A DNA stretch of 64,000 nucleotides from Streptomyces albiflavescens. GTDB taxonomy: Bacteria; Actinomycetota; Actinomycetes; Streptomycetales; Streptomycetaceae. The notes beneath the pieces were generated by a model. The model was not told the origin of the DNA. It ran no database searches and worked only from the letters and a program-made list of their open reading frames with translations. Location of the stretch: NCBI RefSeq assembly GCF_014645835.1, contig NZ_BMMM01000005.1, positions 157,473 through 221,472 of the forward strand. Direction: 5' to 3'. Position 1 is the stretch's first letter. Each line of letters starts with the position of its first letter. The translations under genes and the position numbers were made by a program. This document shows positions 1-8,957 of the stretch, in pieces.

Positions 1-173
1 GCCTCGTACGAGGGGAAAGTGCCCGACAGCCCTTCGGCGGCCGCCATTTCGTCGGCCCGCCCGGGGAGCAGATCGGTGACGTAGACATCACCGACGCCGG
101 GATGGGCGAGGAACAGCTTGGCGAACTGGCCGGAAAACTGCCCGGCGCCGACGATGCCGAGAGAGAACGTCAT
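1..173 (-). CDS. Gfo/Idh/MocA-type oxidoreductase, N-terminal part
   Basis: This is the first 57 codons of a gene that runs off the left edge. The start ATG is at 173. The N-terminus shows a Rossmann motif, GIVGAGQFSGQF, followed by a beta strand and VTDLLPGRADEMA, as in NAD(P)-dependent sugar or inositol oxidoreductases. It follows the sugar-binding lipoprotein by 14 bases, so it is probably the last or next gene of the ABC transporter operon and may act on the imported sugar. The substrate cannot be read from this fragment. Confidence 0.75.
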   Translation of the reverse strand, partial: MTFSLGIVGAGQFSGQFAKLFLAHPGVGDVYVTDLLPGRADEMAAAEGLSGTFPSYE

Positions 174-187
174 GGAGACAGCATCCT

Positions 188-1531
188 TCACTGGTCGAGA
201 ATGAGATTGATCTGGCTGTTGGTCCTGCTCAGCCCGCTGACCGGCGCGTCATTGGCGAAGACGTCCTGCATCGCGGGATGCATCAGCGCGTATACGTCCG
301 CTGCGTAGTTGGTGATCGGGTAGGAGAAGGTGGTGAAGTCCTTCTTGTCGGCGACCGGCCGGGTGAAGGCCCTGACGTCGATGCCCTTCTTCCTGTAGGC
401 GGCGACGGCGGCCTTCGTGCCGTCGGGTGTCGCGGGGAAGACGATCGCGTAGGAGCCGACCGTCTTCTGGCACGCGTCCGAGGCCAGATACGCCACCCAC
501 TTCTTCGCGCCCTTCTTGTTGCGGGCGTTCTTGGTGACCGAGTCGGCGAGGCCGTTCATCATGGTCGCGCGTTTGCCGGTGGGGCCGACGGGGGTGAAGG
601 CCGTGCCGACATCGAGGCCCTTGGCCCCGTAGTACGTGGAGATCATCCAGGCGCCGTCGAAGGCTGCCGCCGCCTTGCCCGAGGCAAGCTGGGCGTTGGC
701 CGGGTTGGCGCCCTCGCTGTAGTCCGTGAAGGGCGCCAGATATCCCTTCTTCGCCAGGCCGAAGTACCACTGGACGACGGACTGGTAGGTCTTGCTGTCG
801 TAGTGGTAAGTGGTCCCCCATCGCTTCTTGTCGGTGTAGGTCCAGCCGGCGGACCCCGTGAAGGGGCTCCACTGGGTCTGGCCGTCACCGTCGCCCGCGC
901 CGCCGGTGGCCAGCCCGTACACCTTGACGTGGTGCTTGTCGAAGCCGGGTTCGTCGCCGCGCTTGCCGTTCTGGTCGATGGTGAGATGCGCGATGGCCTT
1001 CTCGAAGGTGCCGCCGTCCCTCGGGTTCCAGGAGAGGCTGTTGAGTTTCTCGGCCGAGATCCCAGCGGTCTTGGCCATCTTCTGGTTGTAGAAGAGGGCG
1101 ACGGTGTCCCAGTCCTTCGGGGCGCCGTAGCGGTGGCCGTCCTGGCCGGTCCAGTTGGCGGCGAGCCCCGACTGGTAGGCGGAGTCCTGGATGCCCAGGC
1201 CGTCCAGGGGCTCCAGCACCTTGAGGTCGGCGAACTGGCCGAACTTCTGGATGTGGTCGGTGAACACGTCCGGCTGGGTGCCGGCGATGAAGCTCGCGGT
1301 GAGCTTGGTCCAGTAGTCGTTCCAGCCCAGCTGGGTGATCTTGACGTGCAGACCCGGATTCTCCTTCTCGAAGCCCTTCGCGCATGCCTGGTAGGCGGGC
1401 AGTTGGTTGGCGTCCCACAGCCAGTACGTCACCGTGTTCGCGGACGAACCCGCCGAGCCGCCCTTCGCGCAGCCGGTCACCAGGGACAGCGCCAGTGCTC
1501 CGGTCAGCGCCACGACCGTACGAAATCGCAT
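188..1531 (-). CDS. sugar ABC transporter substrate-binding lipoprotein
   Basis: The protein has 447 residues and belongs to the extracellular family 1 solute-binding proteins. It should bind a sugar or oligosaccharide outside the membrane and pass it to the two permeases encoded just upstream. The N-terminus is a lipoprotein signal: MRFR, a hydrophobic stretch and the lipobox LVTGC, so Cys21 would be lipidated. The start ATG is at 1531, 11 bases after the upstream permease stop, consistent with one transcript. No ATPase gene is present; actinomycetes often share one MsiK-type ATPase among such importers. The exact ligand is unknown. Confidence 0.9.
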   Translation of the reverse strand: MRFRTVVALTGALALSLVTGCAKGGSAGSSANTVTYWLWDANQLPAYQACAKGFEKENPGLHVKITQLGWNDYWTKLTASFIAGTQPDVFTDHIQKFGQFADLKVLEPLDGLGIQDSAYQSGLAANWTGQDGHRYGAPKDWDTVALFYNQKMAKTAGISAEKLNSLSWNPRDGGTFEKAIAHLTIDQNGKRGDEPGFDKHHVKVYGLATGGAGDGDGQTQWSPFTGSAGWTYTDKKRWGTTYHYDSKTYQSVVQWYFGLAKKGYLAPFTDYSEGANPANAQLASGKAAAAFDGAWMISTYYGAKGLDVGTAFTPVGPTGKRATMMNGLADSVTKNARNKKGAKKWVAYLASDACQKTVGSYAIVFPATPDGTKAAVAAYRKKGIDVRAFTRPVADKKDFTTFSYPITNYAADVYALMHPAMQDVFANDAPVSGLSRTNSQINLILDQ

Positions 1532-1541
1532 GTCAGTCTCC

Positions 1542-2459
1542 TCACTTGATCCCGGTGAAGCCGATGGAGCCGACGATGCGCCGCGCGAAGAGTCCGAAGA
1601 GGACGAGCATCGGGAGTGCCGCGATGAGCGTCGCCGCCATCAGGCCCGACCAGTCGGTGCCGGTCTGGGGGGTCTGCGCCCGGAAGACGGCCAGCGCCAC
1701 GGTGAGTACGCGCGAGCTGTCGCTGTACGACACCATCAGCGGCCAGAAGTAGTCGTTCCAGGAGGTGATGTACGTCAGGACGGCCAGGGTGAGAACCGGC
1801 GTGGACGCCATCGGCAGCAGCACCCGGAAGAAGATCCGGACCTTCCCGGCGCCGTCGAGCAGGGCCGCCTCCTCGACCTCGCGGGGCACGTTCATGAAGA
1901 ACTGCCGCAGGAAGAACACCGCGAAGGGCGTCATGAACATCGTCGGCAGGGCGATCCCCAACAGGGTGTCCACCAGGCCGAGTTGCTTGATCAGCACGAA
2001 GTTCGGCAGCAGCGTGAAGATCGCCGGCACCATCAGTCCGGCCAGGAACAGCCCGAACATCTTGTCCCGGCCGCGCCACCTCAGTCGCGCGAAGGCGTAC
2101 GCGGCCATCGAGGAGAAGAAGATTTGGCAGACGGTGATCAGCGTCGAAACGATCACCGAGTTGAGCAGATAGCGCCAGAACGCAAGGCCCCCGCCCGAAC
2201 CGCCCTGCGCGATCGCCTCCTTGGTGGACTGCAGGCCCAGGGCCCGTGCGAAGCCGCCGCCGGTGAAGTCCACGGGCAGGGGATTGCCGGGGTCGGCGGC
2301 GAGTGCCGCGTTGGAGGAGAACGCGGTGCGCAGGATCCAGTAGAAGGGCAGCAGGGTGATCAGCACGATCGCGGCCATGATCGTCCAGGCCGCGGCCCGC
2401 CCGAGCGACGGCCTGCGCCGGATCGGTCGTACATGTGTCGTCGTTGTCACGGCAGACAT
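1542..2459 (-). CDS. carbohydrate ABC transporter permease, MalG type
   Basis: The 305-residue inner-membrane permease has about six membrane spans and the EAA loop that contacts the ATPase (EEAALLDGAGKVRIFFRVLLP, near residue 190). I chose the ATG at 2459 (MSAVTTTTHVRP) because it lies just after the neighbouring permease; the open frame continues upstream only as a shadow of that gene. It pairs with the MalF-type permease at 2474-3436 and the lipoprotein at 188-1531. Confidence 0.9.
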   Translation of the reverse strand: MSAVTTTTHVRPIRRRPSLGRAAAWTIMAAIVLITLLPFYWILRTAFSSNAALAADPGNPLPVDFTGGGFARALGLQSTKEAIAQGGSGGGLAFWRYLLNSVIVSTLITVCQIFFSSMAAYAFARLRWRGRDKMFGLFLAGLMVPAIFTLLPNFVLIKQLGLVDTLLGIALPTMFMTPFAVFFLRQFFMNVPREVEEAALLDGAGKVRIFFRVLLPMASTPVLTLAVLTYITSWNDYFWPLMVSYSDSSRVLTVALAVFRAQTPQTGTDWSGLMAATLIAALPMLVLFGLFARRIVGSIGFTGIK

Positions 2460-2473
2460 GGGGCTCCTCCCGC

Positions 2474-3436
2474 TCAGCCGAGGTCGGTGTGGCCGGCCCG
2501 GGTGAGCCGGTACTGGACGAAGGTGATCGCGCTGAGCACGACCAGCAGGGCGACGGACATCGCCGAGGCGTAGCCGAACTGGAAGCGGCCGAAGGCCGAG
2601 CCGTAGATGTAGTACTGGAGCACGTTGGTCGCGTTCGCCGGACCGCCCGCGGTGGTCACCGCGACGGTGTCGAACACCTGGAAGGAACCGATCACCGTCA
2701 TGATCAGGACGACCGCGAGCACCGGCCGCAGCAGCGGCATGGTGATCCGCCAGAACATCCGCCACTCGCTCGCTCCGTCGACCTTGGCCGCCTCGTACAT
2801 GTCGTTCGGGATGGCTTGCAGACCCGCGAAGAGCAGCAACGCGGTGTAGCCGACGTGCCGCCACACATTGATCAGGGCGATCGTCGGGATCGCCCAGGAC
2901 TCGTCCGCCAGGAACGGGATGCGGTCCAACCCGAAGCCCTGGAGGATCTCGTTGCCGATGCCGAGCTGGGTGTCGAGCATCCACAGCCAGACGATGCCCG
3001 CGACGACGTTCGACATCAGATACGGCGTCAGGACGATTCCGCGCAGCACCGCCGACTGGGTGAGCCGCTGGAGCAGCACGGCGATGGCCAGGGCCGAGAT
3101 CGTCTGCACGCCGATATTGATGAACACGTACTCGACGGTGACCTTCAACGAGTCCCAGAAGATGGGGTCGTTGACCATGCGTATGTAGTTGTCGAGGCCC
3201 ACCCATTGCGGGGGAGTGAGCAGATTGAAGCGGGTGAAGCTCAGATAGATGCCCCGCAGCGTCGGCCAGAGGAGGAACACCAGGAAGCCCAGCATGGCCG
3301 GGGCGATGAACAGGGCCGCGAGTGGCCCGTCGCCCTGGCCCTCACGTGCTCGGGCCCTATGGGTTTGCGGCTCGGTCTGTGCTCCCTCGGCGCTGCGCAG
3401 CGGCAGACGCGACGGAGGACTGGAGGCGACGGTCAT
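2474..3436 (-). CDS. sugar ABC transporter permease, MalF type
   Basis: The 320-residue membrane permease has an EAA loop (YEAAKVDGASEWRMFWRITMP) and ends LTRAGHTDLG. An ATG at 3463 is in frame, but the ATG at 3436 (MTVASSPPS) is preceded by GGGAG at 7 bases and is the better start. It is the first gene of the transporter operon, which is read away from the ROK regulator at 3602. The 165-base space between the two genes holds the probable promoter and operators. Confidence 0.88.
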   Translation of the reverse strand: MTVASSPPSRLPLRSAEGAQTEPQTHRARAREGQGDGPLAALFIAPAMLGFLVFLLWPTLRGIYLSFTRFNLLTPPQWVGLDNYIRMVNDPIFWDSLKVTVEYVFINIGVQTISALAIAVLLQRLTQSAVLRGIVLTPYLMSNVVAGIVWLWMLDTQLGIGNEILQGFGLDRIPFLADESWAIPTIALINVWRHVGYTALLLFAGLQAIPNDMYEAAKVDGASEWRMFWRITMPLLRPVLAVVLIMTVIGSFQVFDTVAVTTAGGPANATNVLQYYIYGSAFGRFQFGYASAMSVALLVVLSAITFVQYRLTRAGHTDLG

Positions 3437-3477
3437 CGGGAGACTCCCTCGGCTGCGGCTCATCCTCGGGTCACTTA

Positions 3478-3492
3478 CTTTTGATGCAAAAG
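3478..3492. promoter_or_regulatory. palindromic operator candidate CTTTTG-N3-CAAAAG
   Basis: This is a perfect inverted repeat of six bases with a three-base spacer (CTTTTGATGCAAAAG). It lies between the divergent sugar transporter operon and the ROK regulator. It is a likely site for that ROK protein. Confidence 0.6.
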
Positions 3493-3561
3493 AATCCTGG
3501 CGTCAAGAGGCATGCGCGCGTCTTCTCTATGGCCGGTTCGCGGCATAGAATGACTTCATTA

Positions 3562-3576
3562 CTTCCAATGCAAAAG
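3562..3576. promoter_or_regulatory. second, half-degenerate operator candidate
   Basis: CTTCCAATGCAAAAG repeats the right half and centre of the palindrome at 3478-3492 exactly; the left half is degenerate. The two centres are 84 bases apart, which is eight helical turns. It lies 25 bases before the ROK start codon, so it may serve autoregulation. Confidence 0.45.
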
Positions 3577-3601
3577 AAAATCTTGTGGGAGTCTGACGCT
3601 C

Positions 3602-4762
3602 ATGACCACACTTGCTGCCAGCTGGCTGCCGCTGAGTCCGGGGGAACGCGCGGTGGCGATCGAGGTGCTCGTCCACGGTCCGCTGTCGCGCAGCGAGATC
3701 GCGCGCCGGCTGAACCTCTCGGCGGGCAGCCTCACCCGGCTGACCAAGCCGCTGATCGAGTCGGGCCTGCTCGTCGAGGCGGCCGAGGACCCCGGGCACC
3801 CCGAGGTGCGTCAGGGGCGGCCCTCGCAGCCCCTCGACATCGTCGCCGAGTCCCGTTCCTTCGCCGGTTTCAAGATCACCGAGGACATGGTCTATGGCGT
3901 CGTCACGACCCTCAGGAGCGACATCGTGGCGCGGCACGACCGTCCGCTCACCACGCACGACCCGGACCAAGTGGCCGACCTGCTACGGCAGATGACCGAC
4001 GAGTTCACGCGCGACTTTCCCGCACTGGCGGGAATCGGCATCGGTGTGGGCGGCCGTGTCGAGAAGCGGGCCGTCGTCGCCGAGTCGGCCTTCCTCGACT
4101 GGCATGAAGTCCCGCTCGCCCAACTCGTCGAGCAACGCACCGGGTTGCCCGCGGTCCTCGAGAACGACGTGGCCGCCCTGGTCGAGGCGGAGACCTGGTT
4201 CGGTGCCGGTCGCGGTCTCGACCGCTTCGCGGTCCTCACCATCGGTGCCGGACTCGGCTACGGCCTCGTCCTCGGCGGCAGCCGGGTCGTCTCCACCGAG
4301 GACGGCCGGGGCGTCGGCCGCCGGTGGATGGTGAACCCCAACGGCCCGCTCACCCCCGAGGGCGAGCGCGGCAGCGCCGTCTCCCTGCTCACCATTCCCA
4401 GCATCCGCTACCAGGTCCGTGCCGCCACGGGCGACGACATGACGTACGGGGAGATCCTCGCCCTCGCCGCCGAGGGCCACCCGATGGCCTCCCGCGTCGT
4501 CGACGACGCGGCCCAGGCGCTCGGCACCCTCGTCGCACAGATCGCCAATTTCGCCATGCCTCAGAAGATCCTGCTCGCCGGAGAGGGTGTCGGCCTCGTC
4601 GACGTGGCGGCCCCGCTCGTCGAGGAGACCATCCGTGCGAACCGTCACCCCCTGGCGGATCCGGTCAACCTGGAGACGAAGGTGTCGGACTTCCACGACT
4701 GGGCGCGCGGGGCCGCGGTGTTGGCGATCCAGGTACTGGTGCTGGGGGCCGCGGACGTGTAA
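3602..4762 (+). CDS. ROK family transcriptional regulator
   Basis: The 386-residue protein has an N-terminal MarR-like winged helix (SRSEIARRLNLSAGSLTRLTKPLIESGLL, residues about 28-56) and a ROK sugar-kinase-like domain with a GIGIGVGGRV phosphate-loop-like motif. It probably represses the divergent sugar ABC operon and is released by a sugar. The zinc-binding CGxxGCxE motif common in ROK proteins is not present. The start ATG follows GGGAG. The ligand is unknown. Confidence 0.85.
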   Translation: MTTLAASWLPLSPGERAVAIEVLVHGPLSRSEIARRLNLSAGSLTRLTKPLIESGLLVEAAEDPGHPEVRQGRPSQPLDIVAESRSFAGFKITEDMVYGVVTTLRSDIVARHDRPLTTHDPDQVADLLRQMTDEFTRDFPALAGIGIGVGGRVEKRAVVAESAFLDWHEVPLAQLVEQRTGLPAVLENDVAALVEAETWFGAGRGLDRFAVLTIGAGLGYGLVLGGSRVVSTEDGRGVGRRWMVNPNGPLTPEGERGSAVSLLTIPSIRYQVRAATGDDMTYGEILALAAEGHPMASRVVDDAAQALGTLVAQIANFAMPQKILLAGEGVGLVDVAAPLVEETIRANRHPLADPVNLETKVSDFHDWARGAAVLAIQVLVLGAADV

Positions 4763-4845
4763 GTGATGAGCTTCACGGTCCGTAATGTCGTCCGTCGTAC
4801 CTTTACTCACATCGTCTTCACGCAAAGGCCCGTATGCTTCACGCC

Positions 4846-5022
4846 ATGTCCACCACTCCTGAAGTCGACTCTGCTCGCTCTGCGGCCGAGGTCAACGAGG
4901 AGATCCGGGCCCTCTGGTTCCGGGCCGGCGGGACGCTGAGCATGGAGGAGCGGCGGGAGTACCAGCGGCTCGTCCTGGAGTGGGCGGAAGCCTCTCCGCA
5001 GTCGCCCACGCAGGCGGCGTGA
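4846..5022 (+). CDS. small conserved hypothetical protein
   Basis: A 58-residue acidic, helical protein (MSTTPEVDSARSAAEV...). An in-frame ATG at 4834 would add four residues. It has no signal peptide or membrane span. It contains EERREYQRLVLEWAEA, probably an amphipathic helix. The sequence resembles small Streptomyces proteins of unknown function, and the coding-like composition and lack of a larger overlapping gene support it. Confidence 0.6.
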   Translation: MSTTPEVDSARSAAEVNEEIRALWFRAGGTLSMEERREYQRLVLEWAEASPQSPTQAA

Positions 5023-5065
5023 CCGCCCGACTCTCCGCCCCGACTCCCCTGAGAACCGCATTCTC

Positions 5066-6451
5066 CTAACCCCAACTCTGCGCATACTGCCGTCGATAGG
5101 CCTTGCGGTCCTGTTCCGTACGGATATAGCGCGTCGCCACCAGTGCGATCAGACTTCCCGCGATGACGAGCATTCCCGGACCGATGTTCCTCGGGTTCGT
5201 GAGCCGGGAGACGAGCGTCTCGGCGTCCCCGGTCGTCCCCACCGGCTCGACAGCGCCCGGCGCGGCGGAGCCCGGCGCGACCGCGGCGCCCTGCGAGGCC
5301 GACACCGACGGCGCCGGGGAGGCCTGACCCGGGGATCCGGCGGACGCCTGCGGCTGTCCCGCGAGCTGCACACCCAGTGCCGTCAGCGCCTTGGTGACCG
5401 GCTGGAAGAACGTCGTACCGCCGGTGGTGCAGTCCCCGTTGCCTCCCGAGGTCACACCGAGCGCGATGCCCTCGGAGAACAACGGGCCGCCGCTGTCGCC
5501 GGGTTCGGCGCACACCGTGGTCTCGACGAGCCCGGTGACCGTGCCCTCCGGGTAGTTGACCGTCGCGTTGAGCGCGGTCACTTTCCCGTCGTGCAGCCCG
5601 CTGGTGCTGCCGCTGCGGAAGACCCGCTGACCGACGGTCGGATCGGCGGCGCCCGTGATCCGCACGCCGTTTCCGCCGCCGATGGCCACGACATTCGCCC
5701 CCGCCGTGGTCTGCCGACCCTTGTCGTACTGCACCAGGGAGAAGTCGCTGCCGGGGAATGCCGTGGTGATCGTCCGGCCCACCTGCTGCGAGCCCTGGTT
5801 GTCGGCGAACCAGACGGACCCGGCAGGCCCGCAGTGCCCGGCCGTGAGGATGAACTCGCTCTGGCCGTTGGTCACATTGAAGCCGGCCGAACAGCGCCCA
5901 CCCGTCGAGAAGATCGGCTGCGCGCCGTTCAGCCGGGTGGTGAAAGTGCCCTGAGTGCGCTGCATGCGCACAAAGTCGCCGATGCCGTCGGCCACCTTCG
6001 TCATGCGCGACCAGTCGGAGCCGGAGACCGTACTGTCGGCCTGCACCACCACCTCGTTCCTCGTGTAGTCCACGGCCCAGGCGGTGCCCGCCACCCGGGA
6101 TGCCGAACTCAGACTCTCCGTCGCCGACTTGAGGTCGCTCATACTGTGCCGTACGACCTTGGCGCGGGCACCGGCCTCCTTCACCTCGGCGGCCGCGGCC
6201 GTGTCGGTCACGGCGACGACCGGGCGCCCGTCGGAGGCGATCCAGCTGCCGGCGCTGCGCGAGGTGCCGAGGCGTGAGACCAGTTCGGAGCCCGTGTCGG
6301 CGGCGGCCTGTGCCGAACTTCCCGTGACGCGCGACGTGTCGGACGGCTCGCTCGCCATCGCGTGCGTCACCATCAGCCCTCCGCAGAGCAGTCCGCCGAC
6401 GGCCGCGAGTCGCGCCCCTCGTCGGACGATCCGTCGTCGTGCGTGCCTCAT
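5066..6451 (-). CDS. secreted S1 family (streptogrisin-like) serine protease with C-terminal anchor
   Basis: The 461-residue protein starts with an Arg-rich export signal (MRHARRRIVRRGARLAAVGG). A propeptide-like region (to about residue 165) precedes a chymotrypsin-fold domain. The catalytic triad is visible as TAGHC (His), SDFSLVQY (Asp) and GDSGGP (Ser). A Pro/Ala/Ser-rich linker follows, then one hydrophobic segment (GMLVIAGSLIALVATRYI) and a basic tail, which suggests a surface-anchored rather than a free protease. Its target is unknown. Confidence 0.88.
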   Translation of the reverse strand: MRHARRRIVRRGARLAAVGGLLCGGLMVTHAMASEPSDTSRVTGSSAQAAADTGSELVSRLGTSRSAGSWIASDGRPVVAVTDTAAAAEVKEAGARAKVVRHSMSDLKSATESLSSASRVAGTAWAVDYTRNEVVVQADSTVSGSDWSRMTKVADGIGDFVRMQRTQGTFTTRLNGAQPIFSTGGRCSAGFNVTNGQSEFILTAGHCGPAGSVWFADNQGSQQVGRTITTAFPGSDFSLVQYDKGRQTTAGANVVAIGGGNGVRITGAADPTVGQRVFRSGSTSGLHDGKVTALNATVNYPEGTVTGLVETTVCAEPGDSGGPLFSEGIALGVTSGGNGDCTTGGTTFFQPVTKALTALGVQLAGQPQASAGSPGQASPAPSVSASQGAAVAPGSAAPGAVEPVGTTGDAETLVSRLTNPRNIGPGMLVIAGSLIALVATRYIRTEQDRKAYRRQYAQSWG

Positions 6452-6590
6452 CCATGGGCTCCCGAAGCCGAACGGCGCGGCGTCACCGCCGCCGAGGGCC
6501 CCCGTCGAGAGCCCTTCCCCTCATACGTGCGCCCGCGCCCGCGCGTTCACCGACGGCTAACCTGACCGGCCGCCCTGCCATGATGGGCGC

Positions 6591-7349
6591 ATGCGCGTGC
6601 TGATGCCGGTCCCGGACCGCGATTTCGACGTCACCGAAGTAGCCGTGCCCTGGCGGATTTTGACGGAGGCGGGGCACGAGGTCGTCTTCGCGACCGAGCG
6701 GGCCGGCACGCGGCCGGAGGCGGACCCGAGGCTGCTGACGGGCGTGCTCTTCGGGCAACTCGGCGCCGAGGCGGAAGCCCGGCGGTTCTACCACCAGCTC
6801 ACCGAGGCGCCCGAGTTCCACGCCACCGTCTCCTGGGCGGACGTGGACGTGGAGGAGTTCGACGGACTGCTCCTGCCCGGCGGACACGCGCCCGGCATGC
6901 GGCAATACCTCGGCTCAGCGGAGCTGCAGCAGCGCATCGCGCGCTTCTGGGCGTTGGAGCGGCCCGTCGGCGCGATCTGCCACGGCGTCCTCGTCCTCGC
7001 CCGCGCCCGGGACACCACGACAGGTCGCAGCGTCCTGGCCGGCCGGCGTACCACCTGCCTGCCCAAGTACATGGAACGCACGGCCTACTTCACCACCGCC
7101 TGGCGCCTCGGCCGCTACTACCGCACCTATCCCGCCTACGTGGAGGACGAGGTCAGGGCGGCCCTCGCCGAGCCGGACACGCAGTTCGAACGAGGCCCGC
7201 GCACCCTCACACAGCGCGGCACCGCCACCGACGACACGCACGCCTTCGTCGTCCAGGACGGCTACTACCTCTCGGCCCGCTGGCCGGGAGACGCCTACCT
7301 CTTCGGCCGCCGCTACCTCACCCTGCTGCGGAGCGCCGCCGAGCGCTAG
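6591..7349 (+). CDS. DJ-1/PfpI family (type 1 glutamine amidotransferase-like) protein
   Basis: The 252-residue cytoplasmic protein has the family fold. LLLPGGHAPGM is followed by AICHGVLVLARA, which carries the nucleophile-elbow Cys and adjacent His. Relatives are deglycases, chaperones or hydratases, so the reaction cannot be fixed. It stands alone and is read toward the convergent flavoprotein gene. Confidence 0.8.
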   Translation: MRVLMPVPDRDFDVTEVAVPWRILTEAGHEVVFATERAGTRPEADPRLLTGVLFGQLGAEAEARRFYHQLTEAPEFHATVSWADVDVEEFDGLLLPGGHAPGMRQYLGSAELQQRIARFWALERPVGAICHGVLVLARARDTTTGRSVLAGRRTTCLPKYMERTAYFTTAWRLGRYYRTYPAYVEDEVRAALAEPDTQFERGPRTLTQRGTATDDTHAFVVQDGYYLSARWPGDAYLFGRRYLTLLRSAAER

Positions 7350-7378
7350 GCGAGCGTGGCATCCTGAGCGCGAGCGCC

Positions 7379-8725
7379 TCAGGCGCGCGTGCGGGCGGCC
7401 ACCTCCTCCGGAGTGAGATAGACATCCGTGTGTTCGAAGTCCCGCAGGGTGCCCTTCCGGCCCGCGAGGAAGCCGGTGCGGACGAAGTCGTCGCCCGCCA
7501 CCGCGTTGAGGAACCAGTTGGCGCCGGTACGGAACCGGGCCACGCCGGTGCGCAGCGCGTACAGGTGGTATCCGCGGGCCACGACCTGGGCGGACACGCC
7601 CTTGAGGCCGATGCCGAGGGGCTTGGACACCGCGTCGTGGCCGCCGAGGTCGACGACGAGACCGAGGTCCTTGTGCTTGTACGGCGTCATGGGCTGCCCG
7701 CCCAGCAGCGCCGCCAGGTTCTTCGCCGCGTGCCGCCCCTGCCGGGCGGCGTGCTGGGCGGTCGGCACACAGTACGAGCCGTCGCCCTTGGCCAGGTCGG
7801 GCACCGCCGCCGCGTCGCCCAGAGCGAACACCCCGTCCAGGCCGGGCACCTTGAAGTCGGCTTCGACGACGATCCGGCCACGTACGGTTTCCGCGCCCAG
7901 GGAGTCGACGAGCGGGCTCGCCGCGACACCGGCCGTCCACACCAGCGTCCGCGAGGGCAGCACCCGGCCGTCGGTGAGGGTGACCTTGTCCTCGGTGACG
8001 GAGGCGACGGTCGTCTTGAGGGAGATCTGCACCCCGCGCCCGCTCAGCATGCGCAGCGCGCTCGCCCCCAGTTTGTCGCCGAGCTCGGGCAGCAACTTGG
8101 TGGCGATGTCGATCAGATGCCACTTGATGAGGCCGGGATCGATCCGAGGGTGGTAGCGCTTCGCCGCCGCCGTGGTCAGCCGCTGCAGACAGGCCGCGGT
8201 CTCGGTGCCCGCGTAACCGCCGCCGACCACCACGAACTGCAGCCGCGCCGCGCGTTCGTCCTCGTCCGACGTGGCCGCTGCCAGGTCGAGTTGGGCGATC
8301 ACGTGGTCGCGCAGATACACGGCCTGGGCGAGCGTCTTCATGCCGCGTGCCTCGTCCGGCAGACCGGGGATGTCGAAGGTGCGGGTCACGCTGCCCGGGG
8401 TGAGGAGCAAGTAGTCGTACGACAGGTCGACGACCTCCCCAGTGATCTTGCGGACCACGCAGACCTTGGCCCCCGGATCCACGCCGATCACCGCACCGGG
8501 CACCAGCTCGGTGCGGCGCAGGATCCGGCGCAGCGACGGCGCGACGGACTGCGGGGTGACCACACCGGCGGCGACCTGCGGAAGCAGTGGCAAATAGAGC
8601 TGATAGTCGGTCGGGCTGACCAGAGTGATCCGGGCGTCGGTGGGAGCCAGCGCCCGCTCCAGCCCCCGCGCGGCCTCGACCCCGGCGAAACCGCCGCCGA
8701 CGATGACGATGTTCGGTACGTCCAT
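7379..8725 (-). CDS. NAD(P)/FAD-dependent oxidoreductase, type II NADH dehydrogenase-like
   Basis: A 448-residue flavoprotein with an FAD-binding Rossmann motif at the N-terminus (IVIVGGGFAGVEAA), a second dinucleotide motif for NAD(P)H (VVVGGGYAGTETAA) and the C-terminal FAD motif GVFALGDAA. It probably oxidises NADH at the membrane surface and reduces quinone. The ATG at 8725 (MDVPNIVIVGG) places the Rossmann motif at the extreme N-terminus, as is usual, and follows AAGGAGAG. The open frame upstream to 9082 is not part of the gene. Confidence 0.88.
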   Translation of the reverse strand: MDVPNIVIVGGGFAGVEAARGLERALAPTDARITLVSPTDYQLYLPLLPQVAAGVVTPQSVAPSLRRILRRTELVPGAVIGVDPGAKVCVVRKITGEVVDLSYDYLLLTPGSVTRTFDIPGLPDEARGMKTLAQAVYLRDHVIAQLDLAAATSDEDERAARLQFVVVGGGYAGTETAACLQRLTTAAAKRYHPRIDPGLIKWHLIDIATKLLPELGDKLGASALRMLSGRGVQISLKTTVASVTEDKVTLTDGRVLPSRTLVWTAGVAASPLVDSLGAETVRGRIVVEADFKVPGLDGVFALGDAAAVPDLAKGDGSYCVPTAQHAARQGRHAAKNLAALLGGQPMTPYKHKDLGLVVDLGGHDAVSKPLGIGLKGVSAQVVARGYHLYALRTGVARFRTGANWFLNAVAGDDFVRTGFLAGRKGTLRDFEHTDVYLTPEEVAARTRA

Positions 8726-8957
8726 CCGAGCAGCCTCTCTCCTTGAGCCGACACCGCGGCCCGCCGACCGCGAGCCCAGGCTCACACGGGACGCCCGCGC
8801 CTGCCACCCCACAAAAGGGGGCGGGGGATCGCCGCCGCCAGATTCTCTACCGAGTAGTAACTTCTCCTTCTCCATACGTACATCACTGGGCGTGATCATG
8901 TCTGGCGCGGCGAGTGTCGAGGCACGCTCGCCGCTCCGACGTGAGAAGGGGACGGGC

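Noticed and set aside
278..1549. Long plus-strand open frame over the binding lipoprotein
   Set aside because: Antisense to a good lipoprotein gene; Gly/Val/Arg-rich composition typical of a shadow.
1407..2573. Long plus-strand open frame (388 codons) over the sugar permease
   Set aside because: It is antisense to a clearly recognisable permease and has no family features; high GC creates such frames.
5591..6277. Plus-strand open frame over the protease
   Set aside because: Antisense to a protease with a complete catalytic triad.
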